NCBI RefSeq assembly: GCF_000718085.1 | Contig: NZ_JOEC01000001.1 | Span: forward strand, 992,001 to 1,056,000 | DNA: 64,000 bases | Origin: Mycetocola saprophilus | Lineage (GTDB): Bacteria; Actinomycetota; Actinomycetes; Actinomycetales; Microbacteriaceae | Direction: 5' to 3' | Shown: piece by piece, positions 10,323 to 19,031 of the stretch | Layout of the letters: each line of letters begins with the position of its first letter | How positions within the stretch are numbered: position 1 is the first letter of the stretch | Made by a program: the position numbers and the translations under genes | The notes under the pieces: model-generated | Database searches by the model: none | Seen by the model: the letters and a program-made list of their open reading frames with translations, nothing else | What the model was told of the DNA's origin: nothing

Positions 10323-11375
10323 CTACTCCTTGGGAGCGGGCGCCACCTCCGCATCAAACTTCGCCGTCAGGGCGTTTCGGGCGGTGCCGGCGGCATCGAT
10401 ATCGGCGTGCACGAGCTTGAGCTTTTTCAGATCCACCATGTCGTCGGTGATCGTGGCGTCGGGATTGGTCGGCACGCTGTAGCTGCCGACGGTGGCCGCG
10501 AGGTCCTGAGCCTGCGCGGTGAGGGTCCAGTCAATAAACGCCTTGGCGCCCTCGGGGTTACGGGCATTTTTGATCAGCGATACCGCTCCCACCTCATAAC
10601 CCTCGCCCTCCTTGGGGAATGTGGTTGTGAGGTTTGTGAAACCCTCCTTGATAAATTTTTGGCAGTCCTGGGCAAAGATGATGCCGGTGGCAACCTCTCC
10701 GCGGCCGGCCATCTGCCCGGGAGCGCTGCCGCTCTTTGAGTACTGGAGAATGTTTGAGTGGAGCTTGGCGAAGTATTCAAGCGCCTGGGCCTGGTCCCCG
10801 TTATCTAGTTCTACGTGGGTCCACAGGGCCTGGTAGGCGGTGCCCGAGGTCCCCGGGTGCGCCATCGCGATGTTGCCCTTGAACCGGGGATCCAACAGGT
10901 CGTTCCAGGAGGTCGGAGCCTTGGCCCCGATTTCCTTCAGCACATCGGTATTGGAGCAGAAGCTCAACGCCCCCACATAGACCCCGGTCCAGCGATCCTT
11001 GGGGTCCTTATACTCATCGGCGATCTGGTCGGCGTTGGGCGAAACGTAGGGTTCGATCAGTCCCTGCGCATCGGCGGCGAGGTGGCCTTCGGCCCCGCCC
11101 CCAAACCAGGCATCAAATTCGGGGGTATTGCCGGTGGCACTCAGCCGGGCCACGGCCTCACCCCCACTCAGGCGAACGTAGTTGGCGGGATAGCCCGATG
11201 CCTTGGTGAACTCGGCGGCGACAAGCTGGCACCAGTCCTCCTGCGGGCTGCAGATAAAGGTGACCGGCTTCTTCGCGCCGGCGGATTCGCTTCCCGGCGC
11301 CGTTTGGGAACAACCGGTAAAGAGAGCAAGGCCGGTGGCGGCGGCCAGAACGATGGTGAGTGGGGTGCGACGCAT
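10323..11375 (-). CDS. ABC importer substrate-binding lipoprotein (FbpA/AfuA-like)
   Basis: Secreted, lipid-anchored binding protein of 350 residues. The signal peptide ends in the lipobox LFTGC (Cys22). The fold family is suggested by EAVARLSATGNTPEFDAWFGGGAE and the WNDLLDPRFKGNIAMAHPGTSGTAYQ segment, typical of iron/phospho-compound binding proteins with a two-lobed type II fold. The mature part has four more cysteines (ICSPQEDWC, SFCSN, QDCQ), unusual for FbpA and able to form two disulfides. AAGGAG is placed 10 nt before the ATG. The neighbouring response regulator and GTGAC repeats suggest induction by an external signal. Ferric iron, organophosphate or sugar phosphate are possible ligands. 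Confidence 0.86.
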   Translation of the reverse strand: MRRTPLTIVLAAATGLALFTGCSQTAPGSESAGAKKPVTFICSPQEDWCQLVAAEFTKASGYPANYVRLSGGEAVARLSATGNTPEFDAWFGGGAEGHLAADAQGLIEPYVSPNADQIADEYKDPKDRWTGVYVGALSFCSNTDVLKEIGAKAPTSWNDLLDPRFKGNIAMAHPGTSGTAYQALWTHVELDNGDQAQALEYFAKLHSNILQYSKSGSAPGQMAGRGEVATGIIFAQDCQKFIKEGFTNLTTTFPKEGEGYEVGAVSLIKNARNPEGAKAFIDWTLTAQAQDLAATVGSYSVPTNPDATITDDMVDLKKLKLVHADIDAAGTARNALTAKFDAEVAPAPKE

Positions 11376-11424
11376 GGGGATAAACTCCTTCGTTTAGGTG
11401 CGTGCGAACTGCTGTGCGACTCCC

Positions 11425-11490
11425 ACACTAGATTCGGGAGAACCACGCGTTCGTGACAGAGCGGTGACGTTTGGTGACAGTCCTGTCACC
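11425..11490 (-). promoter_or_regulatory. promoter and direct-repeat operator of the importer operon
   Basis: A -10 box TAGTGT lies at 11430-11425, about 50 nt before the binding protein ATG. Upstream are three GTGAC direct repeats (starting at 11453, 11464 and 11474, periods 11 and 10 bp) and an inverted GTCAC at 11485. Repeats at about one helical turn are typical binding sites of OmpR/PhoB-type regulators, and such a regulator is encoded next door. Confidence 0.5.
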
Positions 11491-11494
11491 AAAC
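11469..11494. terminator. 12-bp perfect palindrome after the response regulator gene
   Basis: Arms 11469-11480 and 11483-11494 with only a 2-nt centre, 24 bases after the response regulator stop. It can be read as a terminator hairpin for that gene or as part of the GTGAC operator. There is no U-tract, and a 2-nt loop would need to open, so an operator role is at least as likely. Confidence 0.45.
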
Positions 11495-11517
11495 CTCCTG
11501 CCGGTTCGGGCGCGCCG

Positions 11518-12213
11518 TTAGGGCTGAGCGCGAAGGATATATCCGGTACCGCGTACACTCTCGATCACCGCGGCGCTCCCCGGAACGGCGGCATCAAGCT
11601 TGTGTCTGATTCGATAGATCGCCGCCTTGATCATCTCCCGTTCGCCGATCCGATCCGACTCGCCCCAGCCCAGCAAGAGCAGCTGCGCAAAGCTCAGGAT
11701 GACACCGGGGCGGCTCATCAGCGCCGAGAGAATCTTAAACTCGTTGGCGGTCAAGAGCACGCGCTCGTTACCGATAATCATGTCGTGGCTGCTTGGGTCC
11801 AGTTCGATCCCGCCCGAGGCCGTCATCAGGGCCCCGGCTGACTCGGAGCGCCGGACCAGTCGCTGGGCCCGAAGGGCAAGCTCACGCGGGTGAAAGGGCT
11901 TGGCGATGTAGTCGTCGGCCTCGGCCTCTAGCCCGGCGATTCGATCGGACACCTCCCCCTTGGCGGTGACCAGAATGACGGGGATGTCCCACCGCGCCTT
12001 GATCCGGCGGCACAGCGTGATTCCCGAGATACCAGGCAGCATCACGTCGAGAACCACGAGGTCCGGACGGGACGTCTGCAACTCGTTCCACGCGGTCTCG
12101 GCCGAGGTAAAGAGGGCCGTCTCAAACCCCTGGGTCTCCAGGGCAAAGCCGACAATATCGGCCATTGCCGGTTCATCGTCCACAACAAACGCAATCGGAC
12201 CGCGCTCAGCCAT
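11518..12213 (-). CDS. OmpR/PhoB-family response regulator
   Basis: DNA-binding output of the two-component system linked to the importer. The receiver domain (residues 1-118) has the acidic pocket VVDDEP, the phospho-acceptor in LVVLDVMLPG, Thr in LVTAKG and Lys in YIAKPFHPREL. The winged-helix domain (about residues 135-230) has LTANEFKILSALM and RTVRG-like SVRGTGYIL. 231 residues from ATG 12213, which overlaps the kinase stop by 8 bp; a GTG at 12240 is an alternative. It probably binds the GTGAC repeats upstream of the binding protein gene. Confidence 0.92.
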   Translation of the reverse strand: MAERGPIAFVVDDEPAMADIVGFALETQGFETALFTSAETAWNELQTSRPDLVVLDVMLPGISGITLCRRIKARWDIPVILVTAKGEVSDRIAGLEAEADDYIAKPFHPRELALRAQRLVRRSESAGALMTASGGIELDPSSHDMIIGNERVLLTANEFKILSALMSRPGVILSFAQLLLLGWGESDRIGEREMIKAAIYRIRHKLDAAVPGSAAVIESVRGTGYILRAQP

Positions 12214-13141
12214 GCGACACCGGACGTCGATTTCGCCCACCCTCCGACGCGGCAGTAGCCGAGACGGGTGCCTCCAGCGGAAGCGTAAACATCATCGTGG
12301 TGCCCTTTCCGGTGATCGTATCCACATAGATTCGACCACCGTGAAGCTCAATAAACTGCTGCGAAATAAAGAGTCCAATGCCGGTTCCGTTTCCCAGTGG
12401 TTTTCCGCTGGAAAAACGTCGAAACAGACGCTCACGCTGCTCCGGGGACATGCCTGCACCCCCATCACTGACGGAGATCATCACCTCTCCCTCACCGGGA
12501 ACGATGCGCACCTCGACCCGGCCGCTGGCCGATTCGGTGGAGGCGGCGTTATTGATCAGGTTGATGAGCACCTGACGAATAAGCTGTGGATCGATCTCCG
12601 CACCCACCGGTGCTCCGGGAGCATCCAGGACGATGGTTGCTGCGGAAATCTGGGCCAACTCCTCCACGACGTTGCGAAAGAGCACGCGCAGGTCGATCTT
12701 CGACCGCTCCACCGAAAACAGCCCCGCCTCCAGCCGCGCACGAATCAACAGCTGCTCGGAGAAGGTGTGCATGCGCACGGCGTTATCCTCGATCCGTCGC
12801 ACAAACATCGCCTGTCTCGGCGTAAGGGGGCCCGCAGACTCCTCGGCCAAAAGCTCCGCGGCCCCCTGAATGACCGCCAGCGGGGTTCGAATCTCGTGGC
12901 TCAGGACCGAGGCCTGATCGGCTCGACGAGTGTCCAATTCGGCGAGCCGCGCCAGGCGGTCGCCATCCGCACGATGTGCGCGGCGGGTTTGGAGAATCGC
13001 CACCCAGAGCAGACCCAGCGCCAGGGAAGCAAGCAGATAGCCGGGGTTTTCAGCATGCACCACAATAAGAGCCACCGCGGCGAGGGTGGCAATGCCCGAT
13101 CCGATCATCAGCGACGGTGCCGACAGTCCAGCAAACCTCAT
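12206..13141 (-). CDS. sensor histidine kinase (HisKA type)
   Basis: Membrane histidine kinase of 311 residues, partner of the response regulator just downstream. Two membrane segments near the N-terminus (about residues 10-50) are joined by a very short loop, so there is no extracellular sensing domain; the signal may come from the membrane or from the ABC importer itself. Phospho-acceptor box LSHEIRTPLAVI, N-box NLINNAAST, G1 DGGAGM, G2 GTGIGLF. The ATG at 13141 lies 6 nt after TATGCT and has no Shine-Dalgarno site, indicating a leaderless transcript. Confidence 0.92.
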   Translation of the reverse strand: MRFAGLSAPSLMIGSGIATLAAVALIVVHAENPGYLLASLALGLLWVAILQTRRAHRADGDRLARLAELDTRRADQASVLSHEIRTPLAVIQGAAELLAEESAGPLTPRQAMFVRRIEDNAVRMHTFSEQLLIRARLEAGLFSVERSKIDLRVLFRNVVEELAQISAATIVLDAPGAPVGAEIDPQLIRQVLINLINNAASTESASGRVEVRIVPGEGEVMISVSDGGAGMSPEQRERLFRRFSSGKPLGNGTGIGLFISQQFIELHGGRIYVDTITGKGTTMMFTLPLEAPVSATAASEGGRNRRPVSHG

Positions 13142-13147
13142 GCGCTC

Positions 13148-13153
13148 AGCATA
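13148..13153 (-). promoter_or_regulatory. -10 box of a leaderless kinase promoter
   Basis: TATGCT followed by six bases and the kinase ATG on the minus strand. Confidence 0.5.
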
Positions 13154-13188
13154 ACCGACGATCACTCACAACTTTTCGCGCCACAAAA

Positions 13189-13224
13189 CACCCGTGCGCC
13201 CCGAGAAATCGGGGCGCACGGGTG
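13189..13224 (-). terminator. terminator of the FtsX-type exporter operon
   Basis: Perfect 16-bp inverted repeat (13189-13204 and 13209-13224) with a GNRA-like tetraloop on one strand and a GTTTTG tract following on the minus strand, 20 bases after the permease stop. Confidence 0.88.
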
Positions 13225-13244
13225 AGATGAATAAATCTCGAGAA

Positions 13245-14717
13245 TCAGTCGGCGGCAAGGGCAGCCACCGCGCTACCGCGGGTTGCTCGGCGTGAGGGGG
13301 CCAGCGAGGCCCCGATCGCCACCAGGATCGCGAGCGCCAGGATGATCCCGAACACGCCCCAGGGTATCGCCGGGGTAACGAGTCCGTGTCCGAGCTGGGC
13401 ACCGAGGGTTGCCTGCGCTCCGCACCAGCCGTAGAAGGTGCCCAGCACGAGTCCGAATCCCACCGAGACCAGCGTCATCTGGGCCGACTCGGCCACGATC
13501 ATCCGGCGGATCTGCCCCGTGGTGAAGCCCAGGGTGCGCAGGAGGCCCAGCTCGGGAGCCCGCTGGATCACACCGAGGGCCAGGTTATTCACAAGACCCA
13601 CCGCGGCGATGAGCGCCGAGAATCCGAACAGGCCGGAGAAGATTGCCAGGGTCATGGTGAGGATCTGGTTCATCCCCTCGGCATACTCGGGCTGCTCATC
13701 GGCAATACCGATCATCATCTGCACGTACGACGAGCTGGCCACCGCAAACATGCTCACCAGGGTAACCCCGATTACGATACCGACCATGCTGCGCGCACTG
13801 CGCTCGGGATAGCGCACCGCATTGGCCGCGGCGATCCGGGATGCGGGACTGCGGCCCATCCAACCACCGGTGAGACGCAGCAACGCCGGCATCAGCACGG
13901 GGGCAAACATCACGATACCGCTGAAGGAGAGCACGCCTCCCACCAGACCCACCAACACCCCGAGCGGCGACACCAGGCCAAGCACCACGCCACCAAGCAG
14001 CGCCAGAAGTCCGCCAATCAGCAGCACGGTGGCACCCACGCGGCGTCCGCGGGCCACCGGCCGAGTCGGATCCGCGGCGGCCACGGTGAGCGCCTGAATC
14101 GGGGTGACCTGGGATACCCGCTGCGACCCCACCCAGGAGGCCAGGTACCCCATCGCCACGGTGATCATCAACGGGGCTTTCAGCAGCGGATCCAGCACCT
14201 GATAGGGGATATCAGGCAACACCCTGGAGTCCACCAGCATCGGCACGATGATCAGACCGGCGATGACAACTGGGACCGTGCCGAACACCGCACCGAGGGC
14301 GGCACAGACCAGCCCCTCGCGGGCGATGCCGCGGCGCAACCGGGAGGAATCTGCCCCGATCAATCGGTATAGCGCAATCTCACGCACCCGCCCGGCGATC
14401 ACCGTGGCCACCGTATTAGCCGTGACCACCGCCGAGACGTACACGGCAATTGCAAAGAAAACGGCGCTGACGATCAGTACGGTAATCCGTACCGAGTCGT
14501 GCTCGCCGGCCAGCTGGTGGGCGGAGATCGCCGAGGAAAGCACCCCGGTTCCAATCACCAGGGCCACACCAAAGGCCGCCGAGAGCGCGGCGACGATCAT
14601 GCTCGCCCGGTAGTCACGCAGTCTCATTCGGGACTTTCCCGCTCCCCCACGTGCGCCGGTCGAGCGGTATTCGGCCGGCGAGGACGCCCGGTTGTCCGCG
14701 GTGTCCAGCCGGCTCAC
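13245..14717 (-). CDS. FtsX-like ABC transporter permease
   Basis: 490 residues with two FtsX domains: segments around residues 40-130 and 375-480 contain the conserved VREIALYRLIGADSSRLRR and APELGLLRTLGFTTGQIRR motifs. This is the layout of exporters for lipids, peptides or antibiotics and of mechanotransmission complexes (MacB/YknZ/BceB relatives). There is no large extracellular domain beyond short loops. The GTG start overlaps the ATPase stop as GTGA, so the pair is coupled. The 30-residue N-terminal hydrophilic extension is low in conservation signals. The substrate is unknown. Confidence 0.87.
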   Translation of the reverse strand: MSRLDTADNRASSPAEYRSTGARGGAGKSRMRLRDYRASMIVAALSAAFGVALVIGTGVLSSAISAHQLAGEHDSVRITVLIVSAVFFAIAVYVSAVVTANTVATVIAGRVREIALYRLIGADSSRLRRGIAREGLVCAALGAVFGTVPVVIAGLIIVPMLVDSRVLPDIPYQVLDPLLKAPLMITVAMGYLASWVGSQRVSQVTPIQALTVAAADPTRPVARGRRVGATVLLIGGLLALLGGVVLGLVSPLGVLVGLVGGVLSFSGIVMFAPVLMPALLRLTGGWMGRSPASRIAAANAVRYPERSARSMVGIVIGVTLVSMFAVASSSYVQMMIGIADEQPEYAEGMNQILTMTLAIFSGLFGFSALIAAVGLVNNLALGVIQRAPELGLLRTLGFTTGQIRRMIVAESAQMTLVSVGFGLVLGTFYGWCGAQATLGAQLGHGLVTPAIPWGVFGIILALAILVAIGASLAPSRRATRGSAVAALAAD

Positions 14718-15475
14718 GCTGCCTCCTCCAGGGAGAGCATGAGGGCGGACACCTCGGCGGCACTGGTCTGCCCGATGTCATGACGCAGGGAACCATCGGC
14801 CAGCACCACGATGCGGTTGGCATAGCTGGCGGCAATCGGATCGTGGGTCACCATCGCGATGGTCTGCCCAAAGCGAGCGCACGCATCGGCCAGCAGGGTC
14901 AGCACCTCGCGGCCGGTCCGTGAGTCCAGCGCACCGGTGGGCTCGTCGGCAAAAATGATCTCGGGACGGGTGGCCAATGCCCGAATGATCGCCACCCGCT
15001 GCTGCTGGCCGCCGGAGAGCTGATGCGGGCGGTGGTTGAGCCGATCGCCCAGACCCAGGCTGTGGCACAGGTCGGTGATCCACGCACGCTGAGAGTCATC
15101 GATGCGACGCCCGCCCAGCTCGAAGGGCAGCACGATGTTCTCCCAGGCGGTCAGGGTGGGCACCAGATTGAACGACTGGAAAACGAATCCCATGCGGTCG
15201 CGGCGTACGCGGGTCAGTGCCGCGTCATCGAGCGCGCCGATCTCCGTGTCGCCGAGCCACACGCGCCCCGAGGTGGGGGAATCAAGCCCCGCGGCAATGT
15301 GCATCAGCGTGGACTTACCCGAGCCCGAAGGTCCCATGATCGCGGTGAAACGGCCGCGCTCGATGTTGAGGGTTACCGAGTCGAGGGCCACCACGGCACC
15401 CGAGCCGACCCCGAATGACTTAGTGACCGCGTCGAGGCGGGCGGCGAGCACGGGGCTGGAAGAAGAAGTGGTCAT
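14714..15475 (-). CDS. ABC exporter ATPase (MacB/LolD type)
   Basis: 253-residue nucleotide-binding protein of the FtsX-associated class. Walker [12 protein letters not shown]-loop [16 protein letters not shown], signature LSGGQQQR, Walker B IIFADEP followed by TGALDS, the TGALD variant typical of MacB/LolD ATPases, and switch MVTHDP. The ATG at 15475 lies 6 nt after TACAGT with no Shine-Dalgarno site, so the transcript is probably leaderless. Forms an exporter with the downstream permease. Confidence 0.92.
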   Translation of the reverse strand: MTTSSSSPVLAARLDAVTKSFGVGSGAVVALDSVTLNIERGRFTAIMGPSGSGKSTLMHIAAGLDSPTSGRVWLGDTEIGALDDAALTRVRRDRMGFVFQSFNLVPTLTAWENIVLPFELGGRRIDDSQRAWITDLCHSLGLGDRLNHRPHQLSGGQQQRVAIIRALATRPEIIFADEPTGALDSRTGREVLTLLADACARFGQTIAMVTHDPIAASYANRIVVLADGSLRHDIGQTSAAEVSALMLSLEEAA

Positions 15476-15481
15476 GTAACC

Positions 15482-15487
15482 ACTGTA
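15482..15487 (-). promoter_or_regulatory. -10 box of a leaderless exporter promoter
   Basis: TACAGT, six bases, then the ATPase ATG on the minus strand. No recognisable -35. Confidence 0.5.
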
Positions 15488-15649
15488 GAAATCTCGAGTT
15501 TTCCCGGCATCACGCGGCGGAGGTAACCCACGTCATCCCCCAGGATCATGCGTATGGCACCCCCATCAGCACCGCGGATGAGCGAACCCCGAACGCGCCG
15601 TGTGCGAACTAGACTTCTCGTACATCGAATCCCCGGGAGGAGCCACAAC

Positions 15650-16069
15650 ATGCGGATTTTGAGCCTGGTAGTGCTGGGCGTTCTGGCCACCGTGGGACTG
15701 ACCGGATGCGCGTCCGGCGGCACATCGGACCCCTCCGCAACGTTCTGCACAGGCTTTCAAGATTCGTGGAATACCTTCGGCAGGGGCCAGGCCACCGACG
15801 GCTCGGAAGAGTCGGCAATCCGGGCCAGCCTGAGCCTGCAACAGGAGTGGGAGGACCTGTTCGCATCGAACCTCCCGGATCGAATCACCGATCTGGGACT
15901 CACCTCGAAGTTCGTTGCCGCGTGGAACGCGACGACGCGGGTCGAGCGTCAACCGGCGGAAGAGTCCCTGACAAACTCCGCGCAGATCCTCGCCATGGAG
16001 TGTTCAGCATCGGGCACCGAGATCACGCTGGCGCCACTCACCTATCCGCTGCGGCCGAGCGTGCGCTAA
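15650..16069 (+). CDS. small putative lipoprotein, unknown function
   Basis: 139 residues with a lipoprotein signal peptide ending in VGLTGC (Cys20), so it is predicted to be anchored on the outer face of the membrane. The mature part is hydrophilic with two further Cys (residue 33 region FCTGF and near residue 119, MECSAS) that could pair. No known domain is recognised. The start is supported by GGGAGGAG 8 nt upstream and a TAGACT -10 box at 15610-15615. It stands alone on the plus strand between an ABC exporter and a two-component system and could be an accessory sensor, but that is only positional inference. Confidence 0.75.
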   Translation: MRILSLVVLGVLATVGLTGCASGGTSDPSATFCTGFQDSWNTFGRGQATDGSEESAIRASLSLQQEWEDLFASNLPDRITDLGLTSKFVAAWNATTRVERQPAEESLTNSAQILAMECSASGTEITLAPLTYPLRPSVR

Positions 16070-16074
16070 CGCGA

Positions 16075-16752
16075 CTACTGCTCGTGCGGAGTGTTGAGGC
16101 CGTGCTCGTAGGCGAAGACCACGAGCTGCACGCGGTCGCGCAGCGAAAGCTTGGCCAGCACCCGGCTGATGTGGGTCTTGACCGTGGCCTCGCTGAGGAA
16201 CTCATGCGTGGCGATCTCGGTGTTGCTGAGGCCCGCGGCCGCCAGCCTGAAAATCTCGGTTTCGCGTCCGGTCAGCGTGGCGAAGGACTCGGGGACCGCG
16301 CGGGCCGCCGGTGCCGCCGAGACCGAGCTGAAGAGGTCGTGCACGGCGCCCGGGGCGATGACCGCGCTGCCCGCAAACACGGTCCGGATCGCCGCGAGCA
16401 GGAACTCGGGCTGGGTGTCCTTGAGCAGGAACCCGCTGGCCCCGATGCGCAGCGCGCGGGCGGCACCCTCATCCAGATCGAAGGTGGTGAGCACCACGAT
16501 CTTCGGGGCGGGTTTCCCGGAGCGGTCGGCCTCCTCGAGGATGGCCGCGGTGGCCGCGATCCCATCCAGGTTGGGCATCCGCACATCCATCAGGACCACA
16601 TCCGGTGCGGTGTTGCGCACCAGCTCGATGCCCTCCTGACCGTCGGCGGCCTCACCGGCAAACTCCAGGTCCGGCTGGGAGTCGATCAGCATCTTGATCC
16701 CGGCGCGGAATAGCGACTGATCATCAACGAGGGCGACACGAATCGCGGTCAT
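16075..16752 (-). CDS. NarL/LuxR-family response regulator
   Basis: 225 residues. The receiver domain has VALVDDQSLFRAG, phospho-acceptor in VVLMDVRMPNLDG, VLTTFD and FLLKDTQPEFLL. The C-terminal LuxR helix-turn-helix reads LTGRETEIFRLAAAGLSN...VKTHISRVLAKL. ATG 16752 has GAAGGGAAA just upstream and lies 11 bp after the kinase stop. Regulator of the pair with the upstream kinase. Targets may include the FtsX-type exporter nearby, by analogy with Lia/Des-type systems, but no operator was recognised. Confidence 0.93.
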   Translation of the reverse strand: MTAIRVALVDDQSLFRAGIKMLIDSQPDLEFAGEAADGQEGIELVRNTAPDVVLMDVRMPNLDGIAATAAILEEADRSGKPAPKIVVLTTFDLDEGAARALRIGASGFLLKDTQPEFLLAAIRTVFAGSAVIAPGAVHDLFSSVSAAPAARAVPESFATLTGRETEIFRLAAAGLSNTEIATHEFLSEATVKTHISRVLAKLSLRDRVQLVVFAYEHGLNTPHEQ

Positions 16753-16763
16753 GGGGTTTCCCT

Positions 16764-18005
16764 TCACGAGGAAGTCGGGCGGACGGCGCCCGCGGGCATA
16801 TGAACCGTCACAACAAAATGATAGGCGTTGCCGGCACTCGGCGGGGTGAAGGCGACCGAGCCACCCGCCAGCGCGGCGCGTTCCTGCATCCCGGGCAGGC
16901 CGTGGCCGCCCGAGCGCGGGGGCAGGCCGGGGTTGGGTGGGAGCGTGGCATTGTCGATATGCACGGTGAGGGCCCCCGGTCGCCAGTGGAAGGCGAGGAG
17001 CACCGGACGGGCACGATCCCCGTGCCGCAGCGCGTTGGTCAGCGACTCCTGCACGATCCGATAGAGCGCGATCTGCTGGCCGGTGGGCAGCGGAATCAGC
17101 TCGCCTGATTCGATGTAGTGCACCTCGAGGCCGGTGGATCGCATCTGCTCGATCAGACCACCCAGGTCGCTCAGCACCGGCTGCGGACCATCGCCCTGGC
17201 TATGGCGCAGCTCGCTCAGCAGCAGTCGCACATCGGTCAGGGCGCTGCGCGCGGTACCGGCCACGGTTTCCAGCGTTCCGGCGAGGGCGTCGGGATTGCC
17301 GCGGTGCACATAGCGTGCCCCGTCGGACTGGGCGATGATGACCGCGAGCGAGTGCGCCACCACATCGTGCATGTCGCGGGCGATGCGGTTGCGCTCCTCG
17401 AGGGCAAACATCGCCTGCTGGGCGGCGAACTGCTCCCGCTCGGCCAGATAGCGTTGACGCCCCTCGGCGCGGGCCCGGCGTCCGGTGCGCACCAGCAGAC
17501 CGATGGTCCAGGACAGTGCCAAGACCACCACGGCGGCCACCGCGGCCAGGGTGCCAAACACTGCGATAGTCCGCATGGTGTTCTCGGAGTCGGACGGAGT
17601 CCCCCGCACGATGATGAAGGCCGTGTAGTATCCGGCCAGGAGTCCGCCCACCAGGGCCGAGCCGAGTCCGAACCAGCGGGACGCACGCTCGGCATAGGCG
17701 CCGGTGGTGTAGAGGACGGCAAGGATCGCCGCATTCGCCAGGGTTGCGGGCAGTCCCGATGAGAGCTGCACGATGACCCCGACCCAGGCGATCAACAGTG
17801 CGAGGCCCGGGGAGAATCGGCGCAGCCCCAACGCGCTGACCATGGCCAGGACCAGGATTAGGCCGGGCAGTCCGTCGCCATAGCTGAGCGGCACCACGAT
17901 GGCACCAAAAACCACGGCGACCACGAGGTCGACCACAAGCTGGATGCGCGTAAGCTGCCGGAACACGAAGCCCACGCTACCCGGCCACACCCAGGTGCGG
18001 GTCAT
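16764..18005 (-). CDS. sensor histidine kinase (HisKA_3/DesK type)
   Basis: 413 residues. Five or six membrane segments in residues 15-165 form the sensor part without a sizeable external domain, then a coiled-coil-like linker (RTGRRARAEGRQRYLAEREQ), the dimerisation/phospho-acceptor box ARDMHDVVAHSLAVI, and an HATPase_c domain with the G-box SGGHGLPGMQERAALAGG. The ATG at 18005 is preceded by GGAGGGGG. Co-transcribed with the response regulator. Intramembrane-sensing kinases of this class often detect envelope stress or membrane state; the actual signal is unknown. Confidence 0.91.
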   Translation of the reverse strand: MTRTWVWPGSVGFVFRQLTRIQLVVDLVVAVVFGAIVVPLSYGDGLPGLILVLAMVSALGLRRFSPGLALLIAWVGVIVQLSSGLPATLANAAILAVLYTTGAYAERASRWFGLGSALVGGLLAGYYTAFIIVRGTPSDSENTMRTIAVFGTLAAVAAVVVLALSWTIGLLVRTGRRARAEGRQRYLAEREQFAAQQAMFALEERNRIARDMHDVVAHSLAVIIAQSDGARYVHRGNPDALAGTLETVAGTARSALTDVRLLLSELRHSQGDGPQPVLSDLGGLIEQMRSTGLEVHYIESGELIPLPTGQQIALYRIVQESLTNALRHGDRARPVLLAFHWRPGALTVHIDNATLPPNPGLPPRSGGHGLPGMQERAALAGGSVAFTPPSAGNAYHFVVTVHMPAGAVRPTSS

Positions 18006-18061
18006 AGATACCCCCTCCGGAGGCGAAGATCACTCTCGCGATGTATTTTGCGAGATCGCGG

Positions 18062-18991
18062 CTAGAATCCCAGGCGGCCGAGCTGGTTCGGGTCGCGCTG
18101 CCACTCCTTAGCCACCTTGACCCGCAGCGAGAGGAACACCTTACGGCCCAGCAGGTCCTCGATCTGCTCGCGGGCCACCTGGCCCACCTCGCGCAGACGC
18201 TGGCCCTTGTTCCCGATGATGATGCCCTTCTGGCTGTCACGCTCCACAAAGAGGTTTGCGTAGATTTCCAGCAGATCCTTGTCCTCGCGCTCGACCATCT
18301 CGTCGAGGGTCACCGCGAGCGAGTGCGGCAGCTCATCGTGCACACCCTCCAGCGCGGCCTCGCGGATAAATTCGGCGATGCGGTCCTCGTCCGACTCATC
18401 GGTCACGGTCTCCTCGGGGTACATGGCCCCGCCCACCGGCATGAGCTTGATCAGCTCGTCGGTGAGGATGTCCAGCTGGTCGTCGGTCACGGCCGACACC
18501 GGGATGATCAGGTCCCACTCGCGCAGCTCCTGCACGGCCAGCAGCTGGGCGGCGATACTCGCGCCGCCTGTGGTGTCCACCTTGGTGACGATCGCGACCT
18601 TCTTGGCACGCGGGTAGAGGTCCAGCTGCTCGTTGATGAAGCGGTCGCCGGGGCCGAGCTTCTCGTTGGCCGGCAGGCAGAACCCGATGACGTCCACGTC
18701 ACCCAGGGTGTTCTGCACCAGGTCGTTCAGGCGCTGACCCAGCAGGGTGCGCGGACGGTGCAGACCCGGGGTGTCCACGATGACCAGCTGGCCGTAGTCG
18801 CGGTGCACGATGCCGCGGATCGCGCGACGGGTGGTCTGCGGCTTGGCGCTGGTGATCGCGACCTTCTCGCCCACCAGGGCGTTGGTCAGCGTGGACTTGC
18901 CCACGTTCGGGCGTCCCACAAACGAGACGAATCCCGAACGGTACTTGGGGAAGCCGCCGCGGGGCTTGCGGGTGGGTTCTTCGGTGGTCAT
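18062..18991 (-). CDS. era: GTPase Era
   Basis: Essential ribosome-assembly GTPase binding the 3' end of 16S rRNA. 309 residues: G1 GRPNVGKSTL, G2 region SAKPQTTRRAIRGI, G3 DTPGLH, G4 VTKVD, and a C-terminal KH domain with IYANLFVERDSQKGIIIGNKG. The ATG at 18991 is preceded by AGAGGA. Last gene of the conserved hrcA-to-era block. Confidence 0.96.
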   Translation of the reverse strand: MTTEEPTRKPRGGFPKYRSGFVSFVGRPNVGKSTLTNALVGEKVAITSAKPQTTRRAIRGIVHRDYGQLVIVDTPGLHRPRTLLGQRLNDLVQNTLGDVDVIGFCLPANEKLGPGDRFINEQLDLYPRAKKVAIVTKVDTTGGASIAAQLLAVQELREWDLIIPVSAVTDDQLDILTDELIKLMPVGGAMYPEETVTDESDEDRIAEFIREAALEGVHDELPHSLAVTLDEMVEREDKDLLEIYANLFVERDSQKGIIIGNKGQRLREVGQVAREQIEDLLGRKVFLSLRVKVAKEWQRDPNQLGRLGF

Positions 18992-19031
18992 ACTGTGTCC
19001 TCTGTGGGGTGTTGGGGTGGAGCGTTCGGGG

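Noticed and set aside
11469..11494. Simple terminator as the only role of the perfect palindrome
   Set aside because: The 2-nt centre and the neighbouring GTGAC direct repeats make a protein-binding role equally likely; both were recorded instead.
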